Assembly (NCBI GenBank): GCA_037384645.1
Contig: JARRNT010000040.1
Span: 1-60,237 of the forward strand
Direction of reading: 5' to 3'
Source: RI-92 sp037384645
Lineage (GTDB): Bacteria > Pseudomonadota > Gammaproteobacteria > UBA6429 > Thiohalophilaceae
DNA length: 60,237 nt
A program made the translations under genes and the position numbers. Below, piece by piece: positions 44,254-52,608 of this stretch. The notes beneath the pieces are model-generated. The model was given only the letters and a program-made list of their open reading frames with translations, had not been told where the DNA came from and did not search any database. Numbering within the stretch: the stretch's first letter is position 1; the number at the start of each line of letters is the position of its first letter.

Positions 44254-45353
44254 TGCTTGACCTGCTACTAGCCTGGTACCGGCGTTACCTGTCCGATCCA
44301 CAGGCGGTATTGTTGCTGGTACTCCTGATAGTGGGTTTTACCATCATTATTACCATGGGGCATATGCTGGCGCCGGTACTGGCGGCGGTGGTGATCGCCT
44401 ATCTGCTGGAATCCCTGGTACAGGTTTTACGTCGCCGCGGTATGCGCCGGTTTATGGCGGTAATCCTGGTGTGGCTGTTATTTGTGGCCTTCATGGTTTT
44501 CCTGATGGTGGGAATTATCCCGTTATTGTCTGCCCAGGTCGCCCAGTTTATTCCGGAGGTGGCCAACTACTGGTCGCAGGCAGAAAAGTTTCTGTATACC
44601 CTGCCAAACAAGTACAGTTTCATCAGTCATGCACAAATCAAGATCATTACCCATGACCTGACCGAATTTATCAGTGTCGGTGGCAAGAAAATTCTGGCCA
44701 GTGCGTCCCTGCAGTTTATTACCACCGGGGCGGTTACGGTGATTATCTATCTCATTCTGTTACCGTTAATGGTCTTTTTCTTTCTCAAGGATAAATGGAT
44801 TATTCTGAACTGGCTGGGCGGCTTTTTGCCCAGGGACCGTCATCTGGCCACCCAGGTCTGGACAGAAATGGATCGGCAACTGGGTAACTATGTCCGCGGC
44901 AAGGTCTGGGAAATCCTGATCGTCGGAGTGGTCAGTTACGTGGTGTTTGCCCTGTTTGGCCTGAAGTACGCGTTTTTGCTCGGCGTGGTGAACGGTCTGT
45001 CCGTCATCATTCCCTATGTTGGCGCAACCCTGGTAACAATTCCGATAGCGGCCGTGGCCTTTTTCCAGTGGGGCTGGAGTGCCGATTTCGCCTGGCTGTT
45101 CATTTCCTACCTCGTCATCCAGGCACTGGACGGGAATGTACTGGTTCCCTATTTATTTGGTAACGTCGTCAACCTGCACCCGGTGGCAATTATCATCAGT
45201 ATCCTCGTCTTCAGCGGCTTGTGGGGATTCTGGGGCGTATTTTTTGCCATTCCCCTGGCAACCCTGGTCAACGCCCTGTTGCGTGCCTGGCCACGTTCAG
45301 ATAACGGTCAGGACAAAAACAGCGATGCCGATCACAAGGTATCGGAAGCATAA
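44253..45353 (+). CDS. AI-2E/PerM-family permease
   Basis: The 366-residue polytopic protein has a YdiK/PerM-type pattern: paired N-terminal spans (AVLLLVLLIVGFTIIITMG, MLAPVLAAVVIAYLLESLV), a central soluble region (AQVAQFIPEVANYWSQAEKFLYTLPNKY), and GLKYAFLLGVVNGLSVIIPYVGATLVTIPIA plus ALDGNVLVPYLFGNVVNLHPVAIIISILVFSGLWGFWGVFFAIPLATL. The family name refers to autoinducer-2 export, but many members are Na+/H+ antiporters or unknown. It overlaps the end of the convergent PhoH gene by 22 bases. Confidence 0.88.
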   Translation: MLDLLLAWYRRYLSDPQAVLLLVLLIVGFTIIITMGHMLAPVLAAVVIAYLLESLVQVLRRRGMRRFMAVILVWLLFVAFMVFLMVGIIPLLSAQVAQFIPEVANYWSQAEKFLYTLPNKYSFISHAQIKIITHDLTEFISVGGKKILASASLQFITTGAVTVIIYLILLPLMVFFFLKDKWIILNWLGGFLPRDRHLATQVWTEMDRQLGNYVRGKVWEILIVGVVSYVVFALFGLKYAFLLGVVNGLSVIIPYVGATLVTIPIAAVAFFQWGWSADFAWLFISYLVIQALDGNVLVPYLFGNVVNLHPVAIIISILVFSGLWGFWGVFFAIPLATLVNALLRAWPRSDNGQDKNSDADHKVSEA

Positions 45354-46744
45354 TCGGCCAGGCGTGAACGTTCGCCGCGGCGTAGGGTAATGTGACCGCT
45401 GTGCTCCCAGTCCTTGAAGCGATCGACCACGTAGGTCAAACCCGATGTGGTTTCCGTCAGGTATGGCGTGTCGATCTGGGCAATATTGCCAAGACACACG
45501 ATCTTGGTCCCCGGGCCGGCGCGGGTGATCAGGGTTTTCAGCTGTTTTGGCGTCAGGTTTTGTGCTTCATCGATGATGACATAACGGTTGAGGAAGGTTC
45601 GGCCACGCATGAAATTGACTGAACGAATTTTGATCCGTTGCGCCAGCAGATCGTTGGTTGCCTGACGTCCCCAGTCACCACCTGAATCGGACTGGGTCAG
45701 GACTTCGAGATTATCCATCAGTGCCCCCATCCAGGGCGTCATTTTTTCTTCCTCTGTCCCCGGCAGATAACCGATGTCTTCGCCCACGGGGATGGTAACG
45801 CGGGTCATGATGATCTCGCGGTAGAGTTTATTCTCCAGTGTCTGCTCGAGACCGGCGGCCAGCGATAACAGGGTTTTACCGGTACCGGCCATACCCAGCA
45901 GGCTCACGAAATCAATTTCCGGATCCATGAGCAGATTCAGGGCAAAATTCTGCTCGATATTGCGCGCATTAATGCCCCAGACCGTATGGTTCGGCAGACT
46001 GTAGTTACGCGCGGTTTCGAGAATGGCGCTGTCATTTTCTATCTTTCTGACCACGGCCAGGAAGCCGTCACGTTCGTGAAAGACAAACTGGCTGGGCCAC
46101 CAGTCGTTAATCGAGGGTCCGGATATTCGGTAAAATGTCCGACCGGATTCTTTCCAGGATTCCATTTCCTTGCCGTGTTCGTCCCAGAAGCTGTCTTCCA
46201 GTTGTAGCGCACCGGTATACAGCAGGTTCACATCCTCCAGCACCTGATCGTTGTGATAGTCCTCGGCATTGATCCCCAGTACGCTGGCCTTGATACGCAG
46301 GTTAATGTCCTTGGAAACCAGGGTGACATCGGTGTCGGAATAAATCTTTTTCAAGCCGAGGGTGGTGGTGAGGATGCTGTTATCAGCCTTGTTGCCGGGC
46401 AGGGACTGCGGCAGGCTGTCATCGAAGTGCTGGGTCTGGAAAAACAGGCGGCCACTGCACTGGACGTTCTGATTCAGGCGCAGCTCTTTGGGGTTAAGGT
46501 TTAACCCGTTTTCGATTTGCTGTGGCGTCAGGCCGGTAATGAGTTCATCCAGGAAGCGGCTGGTCTGGCGTGCGTTGCGGGCAACTTCGGTGCCACCTCG
46601 CTTGTTGTTATCCAGTTCTTCGAGCACGATCATGGGCAGGTAGATATCATGTTCGGCAAAGCGGAACAGGGAAGTGGGGTCATGCATCAGGACGTTGGTA
46701 TCGATAACGAACAGGCGTTTACCTGCAATTTCTTTTGCATTCAT
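45332..46744 (-). CDS. PIN-PhoH fusion ATPase/ribonuclease (PhoH2 type)
   Basis: The N-terminal PIN nuclease domain (residues 10-150: RLFVIDTNVLMHDPTSLFRF with Asp15, VLEELDNNKRGG) is joined to a PhoH P-loop helicase-like domain (Walker A GMAGTGKTLLSLAAG near 280, YVIIDEAQNLTPKQLKTLITRAGPGTK). The 470 residues are usual. PhoH2 proteins have RNA unwinding and cleavage activity in actinobacteria, and some act with antitoxins; no antitoxin gene is visible here. It is 72 bases after bcp. Confidence 0.92.
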   Translation of the reverse strand: MNAKEIAGKRLFVIDTNVLMHDPTSLFRFAEHDIYLPMIVLEELDNNKRGGTEVARNARQTSRFLDELITGLTPQQIENGLNLNPKELRLNQNVQCSGRLFFQTQHFDDSLPQSLPGNKADNSILTTTLGLKKIYSDTDVTLVSKDINLRIKASVLGINAEDYHNDQVLEDVNLLYTGALQLEDSFWDEHGKEMESWKESGRTFYRISGPSINDWWPSQFVFHERDGFLAVVRKIENDSAILETARNYSLPNHTVWGINARNIEQNFALNLLMDPEIDFVSLLGMAGTGKTLLSLAAGLEQTLENKLYREIIMTRVTIPVGEDIGYLPGTEEEKMTPWMGALMDNLEVLTQSDSGGDWGRQATNDLLAQRIKIRSVNFMRGRTFLNRYVIIDEAQNLTPKQLKTLITRAGPGTKIVCLGNIAQIDTPYLTETTSGLTYVVDRFKDWEHSGHITLRRGERSRLADYASDTL

Positions 46745-46816
46745 GTGCGAGGCTACCGTAGGGTTATAAACAGTGAGACGTTTGAATAATGAACAGGCAA
46801 GGTTATGACTGGTCTG

Positions 46817-47296
46817 CTAGGTCTTGTTCAGTGCCTTGACCGCAGCCAGGACTTCTTCAACGTGGCCATCGACTTTAACCTTGCGCCATTCCTGGCGAAG
46901 TTTGCCCTTGTCGTCGATAAGAAAGGTACTGCGTTCAATGCCACGCACCTTCTTACCGTACATGTTTTTCATTTTGATGACATCGAAGAGTTTGCACAGG
47001 GTTTCATCGCTATCCGAGAGCAGGTCGAACTTAAACCCCTGTTTGCTGCGAAAGTTTTCGTGTGATTTCACGCTGTCGCGAGACACCCCCAGGATAACGG
47101 TGTTTTGCCGTTTGAACTTGCTAAGGTTGTCGCGAAAATCCTGGCCTTCACGGGTACAACCCGGCGTACTGTCCTTGGGATAGAAATACAGGACGACATT
47201 CTGACCCCTGAGTGATTTTAGCGAAATGCTCTGCTCGCCTGTCGCCGGTAATGTAACATTTGGAACAGTTTTACCAATGCTGACACTTGCTGACAT
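46817..47296 (-). CDS. bcp: Thioredoxin-dependent peroxiredoxin Bcp (PrxQ family)
   Basis: The peroxidatic Cys47 lies in YPKDSTPGCTREG. The residue five positions on is Gln rather than the Cys found in E. coli Bcp, so any resolving cysteine must be elsewhere (for example Cys101 in SDETLCKLFDV). GIERSTFLIDDKGK is typical. The 159 residues are normal. It is 8 bases after gcvR, the same neighbour as in E. coli. Confidence 0.93.
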   Translation of the reverse strand: MSASVSIGKTVPNVTLPATGEQSISLKSLRGQNVVLYFYPKDSTPGCTREGQDFRDNLSKFKRQNTVILGVSRDSVKSHENFRSKQGFKFDLLSDSDETLCKLFDVIKMKNMYGKKVRGIERSTFLIDDKGKLRQEWRKVKVDGHVEEVLAAVKALNKT

Positions 47297-47304
47297 AACT
47301 CCCC

Positions 47305-47745
47305 CTAAATTTTGACCGGTTCCATAATGGCATCCAGGTTCAGCTGATCACAGAATTCCATAAACTGCTCGCGCAGGCTGGAGATATGCGTGGCTGCGGG
47401 AATTTCCACCGTCATGCTCAGGGTGAACATGGGGGAACCCGTGTGCGCGGCACGATGACAACTGGTATACATATCGTGAATATTGATATGACGCTTGGAA
47501 GACTGGGTCCGTCGGCTGTTGAGCAGCAATCCCAGTTTTTCTGCAGTCGTAGGTAAGATGTCTTCTAACTTGGCGATATTATTCCAGGCGCCGGAAATCA
47601 GCATGATAATCGCGAATTCACCACCGAGGATACTCATGCGGCTGTCTTCAATATTGCAGCCGCTGTTTTGCACGGTCTGCGACAATTCCGCTACCAGGCC
47701 TGCGCGGTCCTGACCCAGTGCCGAAATCACCAATAAATTGTTCAT
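47305..47745 (-). CDS. gcvR: Glycine cleavage system regulator GcvR-like ACT protein, with an internal gap
   Basis: The first ACT domain is complete (NNLLVISALGQDRAGLVAEL through GGEFAIIMLISGAWNNI). After LLNSRRTQSS (residue 83) the sequence resumes at KRHINIHDMYTSCHRAAHTGSPMF and continues to FCDQLNLDAIMEPVK. In related proteins about 30 residues (the start of the second ACT domain, with a YLVEVVALDHPGIVH-type strand and helix) stand between these parts. The reading frame is kept. The 146 residues compare with about 170-190 in the family. The second ACT domain should not fold normally. Confidence 0.8.
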   Translation of the reverse strand: MNNLLVISALGQDRAGLVAELSQTVQNSGCNIEDSRMSILGGEFAIIMLISGAWNNIAKLEDILPTTAEKLGLLLNSRRTQSSKRHINIHDMYTSCHRAAHTGSPMFTLSMTVEIPAATHISSLREQFMEFCDQLNLDAIMEPVKI

Positions 47746-47767
47746 AGGAATACTATCTTATAATTCC

Positions 47768-48847
47768 TCACAGTTGTACAGCACGGAGTTTTTCCGCTGC
47801 TTCTTCAGGGTTGATGGTGTTCACAAACAGACCTGAACCCAGTTCGAAGCCGGTCGGGATGCTGGTGCGTGGACAGATCTCCAGGTGCCAGTGATAACTG
47901 GGATTGGCGTTCTTATATTCGTCGCCATGGGGAATGGAATGCAGGAAAAAGTTGTATTGGGCACCGCCGATAACGGCATCCAGTCTGGCCATGGTCCGTT
48001 GCAGGACGCGGGCAAAGTCTGCCAGATCATCCGGACTGGTATCCAAGTAGTTGCTGCTATGTTGTAATGGCAGGATGTGCACCTCCCATTCATAGCGGCT
48101 GGCAAACGGCTTGATGGCAATGAATTTCTCGCCCCGTTCAACCACGTACTGGCCGACATTGATACGTCGAAGGATCTTGCCTGATGTCCGGTCGTAAATG
48201 GTGGCTTCGAAGGTCAATGCCTCGTTTATCAGTGAACAGAATATGCAGTGGTGGTTACGCTGGTAATATTCCTCGCTATTCTTGACTTCGTCATGCACGT
48301 TCTGTGGTACCACCGGTGTGGCGATTATCTGGCTGTGGGTATGGGCCATGCTGGCGCCGGCGGCCGGGCCGAAATTCTTGAACACCAGCACGTAACGCAG
48401 GCGGGCGTCCATTTCATAGAGTTCCCGCATGCGCTGCTGGTAGACGCTGAATAGCAGTGCCAGGTGGTCGGTATCCATCTCGTGGATAGCGATGCCGTGC
48501 TGGTGGTGATCGACGATGACCTCGTGTCGACCAAAGCCGTCGATGGCTTGCTGTAAGCCGAATACCAGGCCGGGCTGGGTACGTTCGTTGCCGAGCACCG
48601 GATACAGGTTCTCGACGATGCGAATATCCCAGTCACCGGTCTCCGGATAACGCCGGATCTGGGGGGGCGTCTTGTCTTCATTTCCCCGGCAAAACGGGCA
48701 GGTATCCACATGCTTGCGGGTATCGCGGGGCGCCGGGTCTTCCTGTTTGCGCGGGCGCATGCTGCGCGCGGTGGCAACCAGGACGGATTCGGCTGGAATA
48801 ATGGGATTGATGCGTATCTCACGCACGGGTTTGTCGTCTTCTGACAC
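47768..48847 (-). CDS. galT: Galactose-1-phosphate uridylyltransferase
   Basis: The start is the GTG at 48847, seven bases after a strong AGGAGG; the ATG at 48874 gives extra residues and would sit upstream of that site. The 359-residue protein has a zinc-binding CPFCRGNED and the HIT-type catalytic HTHSQI. NFFLHSIPHGDE and YHWHLEICPR form the second metal site. It belongs to the GalT group that also includes archaeal and hexose-phosphate nucleotidyl enzymes, so the exact sugar is not certain. No other galactose gene is nearby. It separates gcvR-bcp from dapA, which adjoin in E. coli. Confidence 0.9.
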   Translation of the reverse strand: MSEDDKPVREIRINPIIPAESVLVATARSMRPRKQEDPAPRDTRKHVDTCPFCRGNEDKTPPQIRRYPETGDWDIRIVENLYPVLGNERTQPGLVFGLQQAIDGFGRHEVIVDHHQHGIAIHEMDTDHLALLFSVYQQRMRELYEMDARLRYVLVFKNFGPAAGASMAHTHSQIIATPVVPQNVHDEVKNSEEYYQRNHHCIFCSLINEALTFEATIYDRTSGKILRRINVGQYVVERGEKFIAIKPFASRYEWEVHILPLQHSSNYLDTSPDDLADFARVLQRTMARLDAVIGGAQYNFFLHSIPHGDEYKNANPSYHWHLEICPRTSIPTGFELGSGLFVNTINPEEAAEKLRAVQL

Positions 48848-49013
48848 GGGCTTTCCTCCTGTTGACCTGCACAATACTGAAAGAAGGGGGATTTCGGCAA
48901 CTATTGTTGTCTATATACCCATAGATTCGACTATTTGAATGTCCCGGCTTGTGTTCCCGCTGGCGGGTAATTTACCATGGCGGTTTTTAACCGGACAGGC
49001 ATTAGGGGAAGGT

Positions 49014-49889
49014 ATGTTTCGTGGCAGTATGGTTGCCCTGGTCACGCCAATGGCGGACGATGGCGCGATTGACGAGGTCGCCCTGGAGGCGCTGGTCGAA
49101 TTTCATATTGAAAACGGCACGGACGCGATTGTCGCCGTCGGGACGACGGGCGAATCGGCGACCCTGGATGAGGAAGAGCACTGTTTTGTTATTCGGCGCT
49201 GTGTCCAGATTGCCAGGGGACGGGTGCCGATTATCGCCGGCACCGGCTCCAATTCCACCCGCGAGGCCATTGAGCTGACCCGTTGTGCCAAGGAGGCCGG
49301 CGCTGATGCCTGTTTGCTGGTCACACCTTATTATAATAAGCCGACCCAGGAGGGCCTCTACCTGCACCACAAGGCCGTTGCCGAAGCCGTGGCCCTGCCC
49401 CAGATCCTGTACAATGTCCCCGGTCGTACAGCCGTGGACATGAAGCCGGAAACCGTGGTGCGGCTGGCTGCGATTGACAATATCGTCGGTATTAAGGAGG
49501 CGACCGGGGATATCGACCGGGCCAGGGCCATCCTTGCCGGTTGTGGCGGTGATTTTGAGGTTTACAGCGGGGATGATGCCACGGCCATGGAGTTGATGCT
49601 GGCTGGCGGTCATGGCGTGATTTCCGTGACAGCGAACGTGGCACCCAGGGCCATGCATGAGATGTGCATGGCGGCCATTGCCGGGGAGCGGGACAAGGCG
49701 ACCGGGATGAATGAGCGTCTCGTGGCACTTCATCGCGATTTGTTTGTCGAAGCGAATCCCATTCCTGTGAAATGGGCCTTGCACGCCATGGGTAAAATCG
49801 GGACCGGTATACGCTTGCCGCTAACTGTGTTATCTGCCCAGTTTCAGCCGGTCGTGCGTGACGCATTACAAAAAGCCGGCGTGCTTTAG
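49014..49889 (+). CDS. dapA: 4-hydroxy-tetrahydrodipicolinate synthase
   Basis: This is the first committed step of lysine and diaminopimelate synthesis. The start at 49014 (MFRGSMVALVTPM) follows AGGGGAAGG; a frame from 48939 adds unrelated residues. The catalytic Lys is in GIKEATGD, with Tyr in NVPGRTA and Tyr in TPYYNKPTQEGLY. The GTTGES motif is present. The 291 residues match the family. It is divergent from galT and followed by bamC as in E. coli. Confidence 0.96.
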   Translation: MFRGSMVALVTPMADDGAIDEVALEALVEFHIENGTDAIVAVGTTGESATLDEEEHCFVIRRCVQIARGRVPIIAGTGSNSTREAIELTRCAKEAGADACLLVTPYYNKPTQEGLYLHHKAVAEAVALPQILYNVPGRTAVDMKPETVVRLAAIDNIVGIKEATGDIDRARAILAGCGGDFEVYSGDDATAMELMLAGGHGVISVTANVAPRAMHEMCMAAIAGERDKATGMNERLVALHRDLFVEANPIPVKWALHAMGKIGTGIRLPLTVLSAQFQPVVRDALQKAGVL

Positions 49890-49916
49890 ATAATTATTAT
49901 TTGTAATTGGTGTGTG

Positions 49917-50981
49917 ATGATGAAGTTTTACCTGCTTTTACTCCTGATGGCCCTGTTCACGCTGTCAGCCTGTTCAACTACCCCGAACGACAAGGCCGTT
50001 TACGCCAAGGAGACGGTTGATAATCCATTGCGGGTACCGCCGGATTTGAGTCAACCGGTGGATAGCGATGGCAATGACGAAGTCACTTCCTATCTGAGTT
50101 ATCAGAAAAGTCTCGATGCCCAGGGCAAAGGCCAGATTCTGCGCGATTTCCAGGGCATGCAGTTTGTGCGCAAGGGGTCGCAGTTCTGGCTCGATATCCA
50201 CGATACACCTACCGATGTCTGGAACTCCTTACATCGTTTTTTCACCCATCTCGGTTTCAAAATCGTATCCGAACAACCTGCGTTGGGTCTGATGCAGACC
50301 AATTACATTCCCAATCTCGCCAATATTCCCAGCAACTGGTTCATGAAAATGCTCGACAAGCTGTCGGATTCCGGGATGATGGACAGCTACCGGGCGCATA
50401 TTGAATATGACCCGGAGAAAAAGATTACCCGGGTGTTTATTTCGCATCAGGGCCTGCGTGAAGTCTCTGATAGTGCCAAGAGTGATATCAAGGTGGGTGA
50501 CAGCAAATGGGTTGTGCGACCTCGTGATCCGGAACTCGAAGTCGAAATGCTGATGCACTTCATGGCGTTTCGCGGGATGAAGGAAAAGCAGGCCAAACAG
50601 ATTGTTGCCACGACCAAGCCGGCGGTGATCCAGTCCAGTCTCAAACAGACACCACAGGGATACGTACTGCAATTTAACGATTCCTTTGCGCGGACCTGGC
50701 GACTGACAGGTATTGCCCTCGACCGCATGGGAATGGTGGTCGAGGATCGAAATCGTTCCGCTGGCGTTTACTATCTGCGTTTACCTGAGACCTTCAAGCT
50801 CGGTAACGAAACCGGGATACTCACCAGCGCTGATAAACCCAGCCAGGACAAATACCTGTTAACGCTGGAGGACAAGGGGGATAATACCCTGATCATGGTG
50901 AAACCACGCGGAAAGGCAGGCAAGGATCTGGATTCTGTTGCGAAGAACATCCTGACAGAACTAAAAAACAATTTACAATAG
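49917..50981 (+). CDS. bamC: Outer-membrane assembly lipoprotein BamC
   Basis: This is a BAM complex lipoprotein. The lipobox is LSAC, within the first 22 residues. An N-terminal unstructured part with VDNPLRVPPDLSQPV binds BamD in the E. coli complex. Two helix-grip domains follow (DIHDTPTDVWNSLHRFFTHLGFKIV and RTWRLTGIALDRMGMVVEDRNRSAGVYYLRL). The start may be the ATG at 49917 or 49920. The 354 residues are close to the family size. Confidence 0.9.
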   Translation: MMKFYLLLLLMALFTLSACSTTPNDKAVYAKETVDNPLRVPPDLSQPVDSDGNDEVTSYLSYQKSLDAQGKGQILRDFQGMQFVRKGSQFWLDIHDTPTDVWNSLHRFFTHLGFKIVSEQPALGLMQTNYIPNLANIPSNWFMKMLDKLSDSGMMDSYRAHIEYDPEKKITRVFISHQGLREVSDSAKSDIKVGDSKWVVRPRDPELEVEMLMHFMAFRGMKEKQAKQIVATTKPAVIQSSLKQTPQGYVLQFNDSFARTWRLTGIALDRMGMVVEDRNRSAGVYYLRLPETFKLGNETGILTSADKPSQDKYLLTLEDKGDNTLIMVKPRGKAGKDLDSVAKNILTELKNNLQ

Positions 50982-50994
50982 CGAAAGGATTGCT

Positions 50995-51756
50995 TTGCGT
51001 ATTGCATCGCTAGGCAGTGGCAGCCGGGGCAATGCGACCCTGATCCAGCATGAGCAGACCACTTTGCTCGTCGATTGTGGCTTTTCCCTTCGCGAAACAG
51101 AACGCAGACTGGATGAACTGGGGCTTTCAGCCAGGAAGATTGATGCCATCTTGGTCACACACGAACACGGTGACCATATCCGTGGGATCAGGTCGTTTGT
51201 GCGTAAACATGCCACGCCTGTATTTATGACGCATGGCACCTATCGGGTAAGTGATATCTTCGAACAACATCCCTGCCGGGAAATCGTGGCAGGAGAGCAG
51301 CTGGAAATTAAGGATATTTCTGTATTGCCATTTGCTGTGCCACACGATGCAACCGAACCCTGCCAGTTTCTGTTTACGGACGGCGAGGTACGTATCGGCT
51401 TGTTGACGGACACCGGTATGATTACACCGCATATTATCGAGCAGCTATCAGGCTGCGACGCCCTGTTACTTGAGTGTAATCACGATAGCCAGATGTTGAG
51501 AGAAGGTGAATATCCGGCCAGCCTGAAGCAGCGTGTTGGTGGGGATTATGGTCATCTAAGTAACAGCCAGGCGGCTGAACTGTTAATGAAAATGGATATA
51601 TCCCGCCTATCGTATGTTGCCGCCATGCACCTGAGTGATAAAAATAACAAACCAGCACTGGCCAGGCAGGCGCTATGTCAGGCCCTGGGTTGGAGGCAAC
51701 ACGATATCATGGTTGCAGATCAGGATAACGGTCTGGACTGGATTGAATTGAACTGA
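50995..51756 (+). CDS. Metallo-beta-lactamase-fold hydrolase, YycJ/VicX type
   Basis: The start is TTG at 50995. The protein begins MRIASLGSGSRGNATLI and has the metal-binding HEHGDHIRGI (HxHxDH) near residue 57, LLTDTGM and LLLECNHD, then GHLSN and AAMHLSDKNN. The 253 residues match the YycJ group, which has exonuclease activity in some bacteria. It is inserted between bamC and purC. Its exact role is not known. Confidence 0.88.
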   Translation: MRIASLGSGSRGNATLIQHEQTTLLVDCGFSLRETERRLDELGLSARKIDAILVTHEHGDHIRGIRSFVRKHATPVFMTHGTYRVSDIFEQHPCREIVAGEQLEIKDISVLPFAVPHDATEPCQFLFTDGEVRIGLLTDTGMITPHIIEQLSGCDALLLECNHDSQMLREGEYPASLKQRVGGDYGHLSNSQAAELLMKMDISRLSYVAAMHLSDKNNKPALARQALCQALGWRQHDIMVADQDNGLDWIELN

Positions 51757-51770
51757 CGCTAGAGGCAAAC

Positions 51771-52487
51771 ATGAACAAGACAGAAGAGCTCTACAGGGGC
51801 AAGGCAAAGACCGTGTATGCCACCGATGACCAGGACCGCCTGATCCTGTATTTCCGAAATGATACTTCCGCGTTTGATGGTGAAAAGCTTGAACAGCTGG
51901 ACCGCAAGGGGATGGTCAACAATTACTTCAATGCCTTTATCATGGAAAAACTGCAGGCAGCGGGTATTCCGACGCACTTTGAATCAATCCTGAATGATCA
52001 GGAAGCCGTGGTGAAGCGCCTGGAGATGATCCCGGTGGAATGCGTTGTGCGCAATATCGCCGCTGGCAGTATCGTACGCCGTCTTGGCGTCGCGGATGGT
52101 ATGGAACTGAATCCACCCACGTTTGAATTTTTCCTCAAGAACGATGCCCTGCATGATCCCATGATCAATGATTATCACATTGAGTCATTCAAATGGGCGA
52201 CGCGGGACGAGGTCTCACAGATGAAGGCATTGACGTTCCAGGTCAATGACGTACTCAAAAAACTGTTTCTGGATGCAGGCATGTTATTGGTTGATTACAA
52301 ACTGGAATACGGCCGCTTTCACGGCCAGATTTACCTTGGGGATGAATTTTCACCTGATGGCTGCCGCCTGTGGGATGCCCAGACACGCAAGAAACTCGAC
52401 AAAGACCGTTTTCGCCAGGGCCTGGGTGGTGTGATCGAGGCCTACGAAGAGGTTGCTCGACGTCTTGGTATCAAGCTACCGTCATAA
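51771..52487 (+). CDS. purC: SAICAR synthetase (purine biosynthesis)
   Basis: The enzyme converts CAIR and aspartate to SAICAR. It starts MNKTEELYRGKAKTVYATDD, with SAFDGEKLEQLDRKGMVNNYF, VECVVRNIAAGSIVRRLG, YHIESFKWAT and KLEYGRFHGQIYLGDEFSPDGCRLWD, all standard. The 238 residues match the short bacterial form. It lies 14 bases after the YycJ-like gene; the dapA-bamC-purC order is conserved. Confidence 0.96.
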   Translation: MNKTEELYRGKAKTVYATDDQDRLILYFRNDTSAFDGEKLEQLDRKGMVNNYFNAFIMEKLQAAGIPTHFESILNDQEAVVKRLEMIPVECVVRNIAAGSIVRRLGVADGMELNPPTFEFFLKNDALHDPMINDYHIESFKWATRDEVSQMKALTFQVNDVLKKLFLDAGMLLVDYKLEYGRFHGQIYLGDEFSPDGCRLWDAQTRKKLDKDRFRQGLGGVIEAYEEVARRLGIKLPS

Positions 52488-52608
52488 TTTCCTGACATAA
52501 TTTTTCCATTTTTTGCCTTATATTGTGCATTTATAACTTGCACGTTACACTTCGTGTGCGCAATGATATGCGCGTATTTAACTAACAGGTGTAACGACAA
52601 GAAACACT

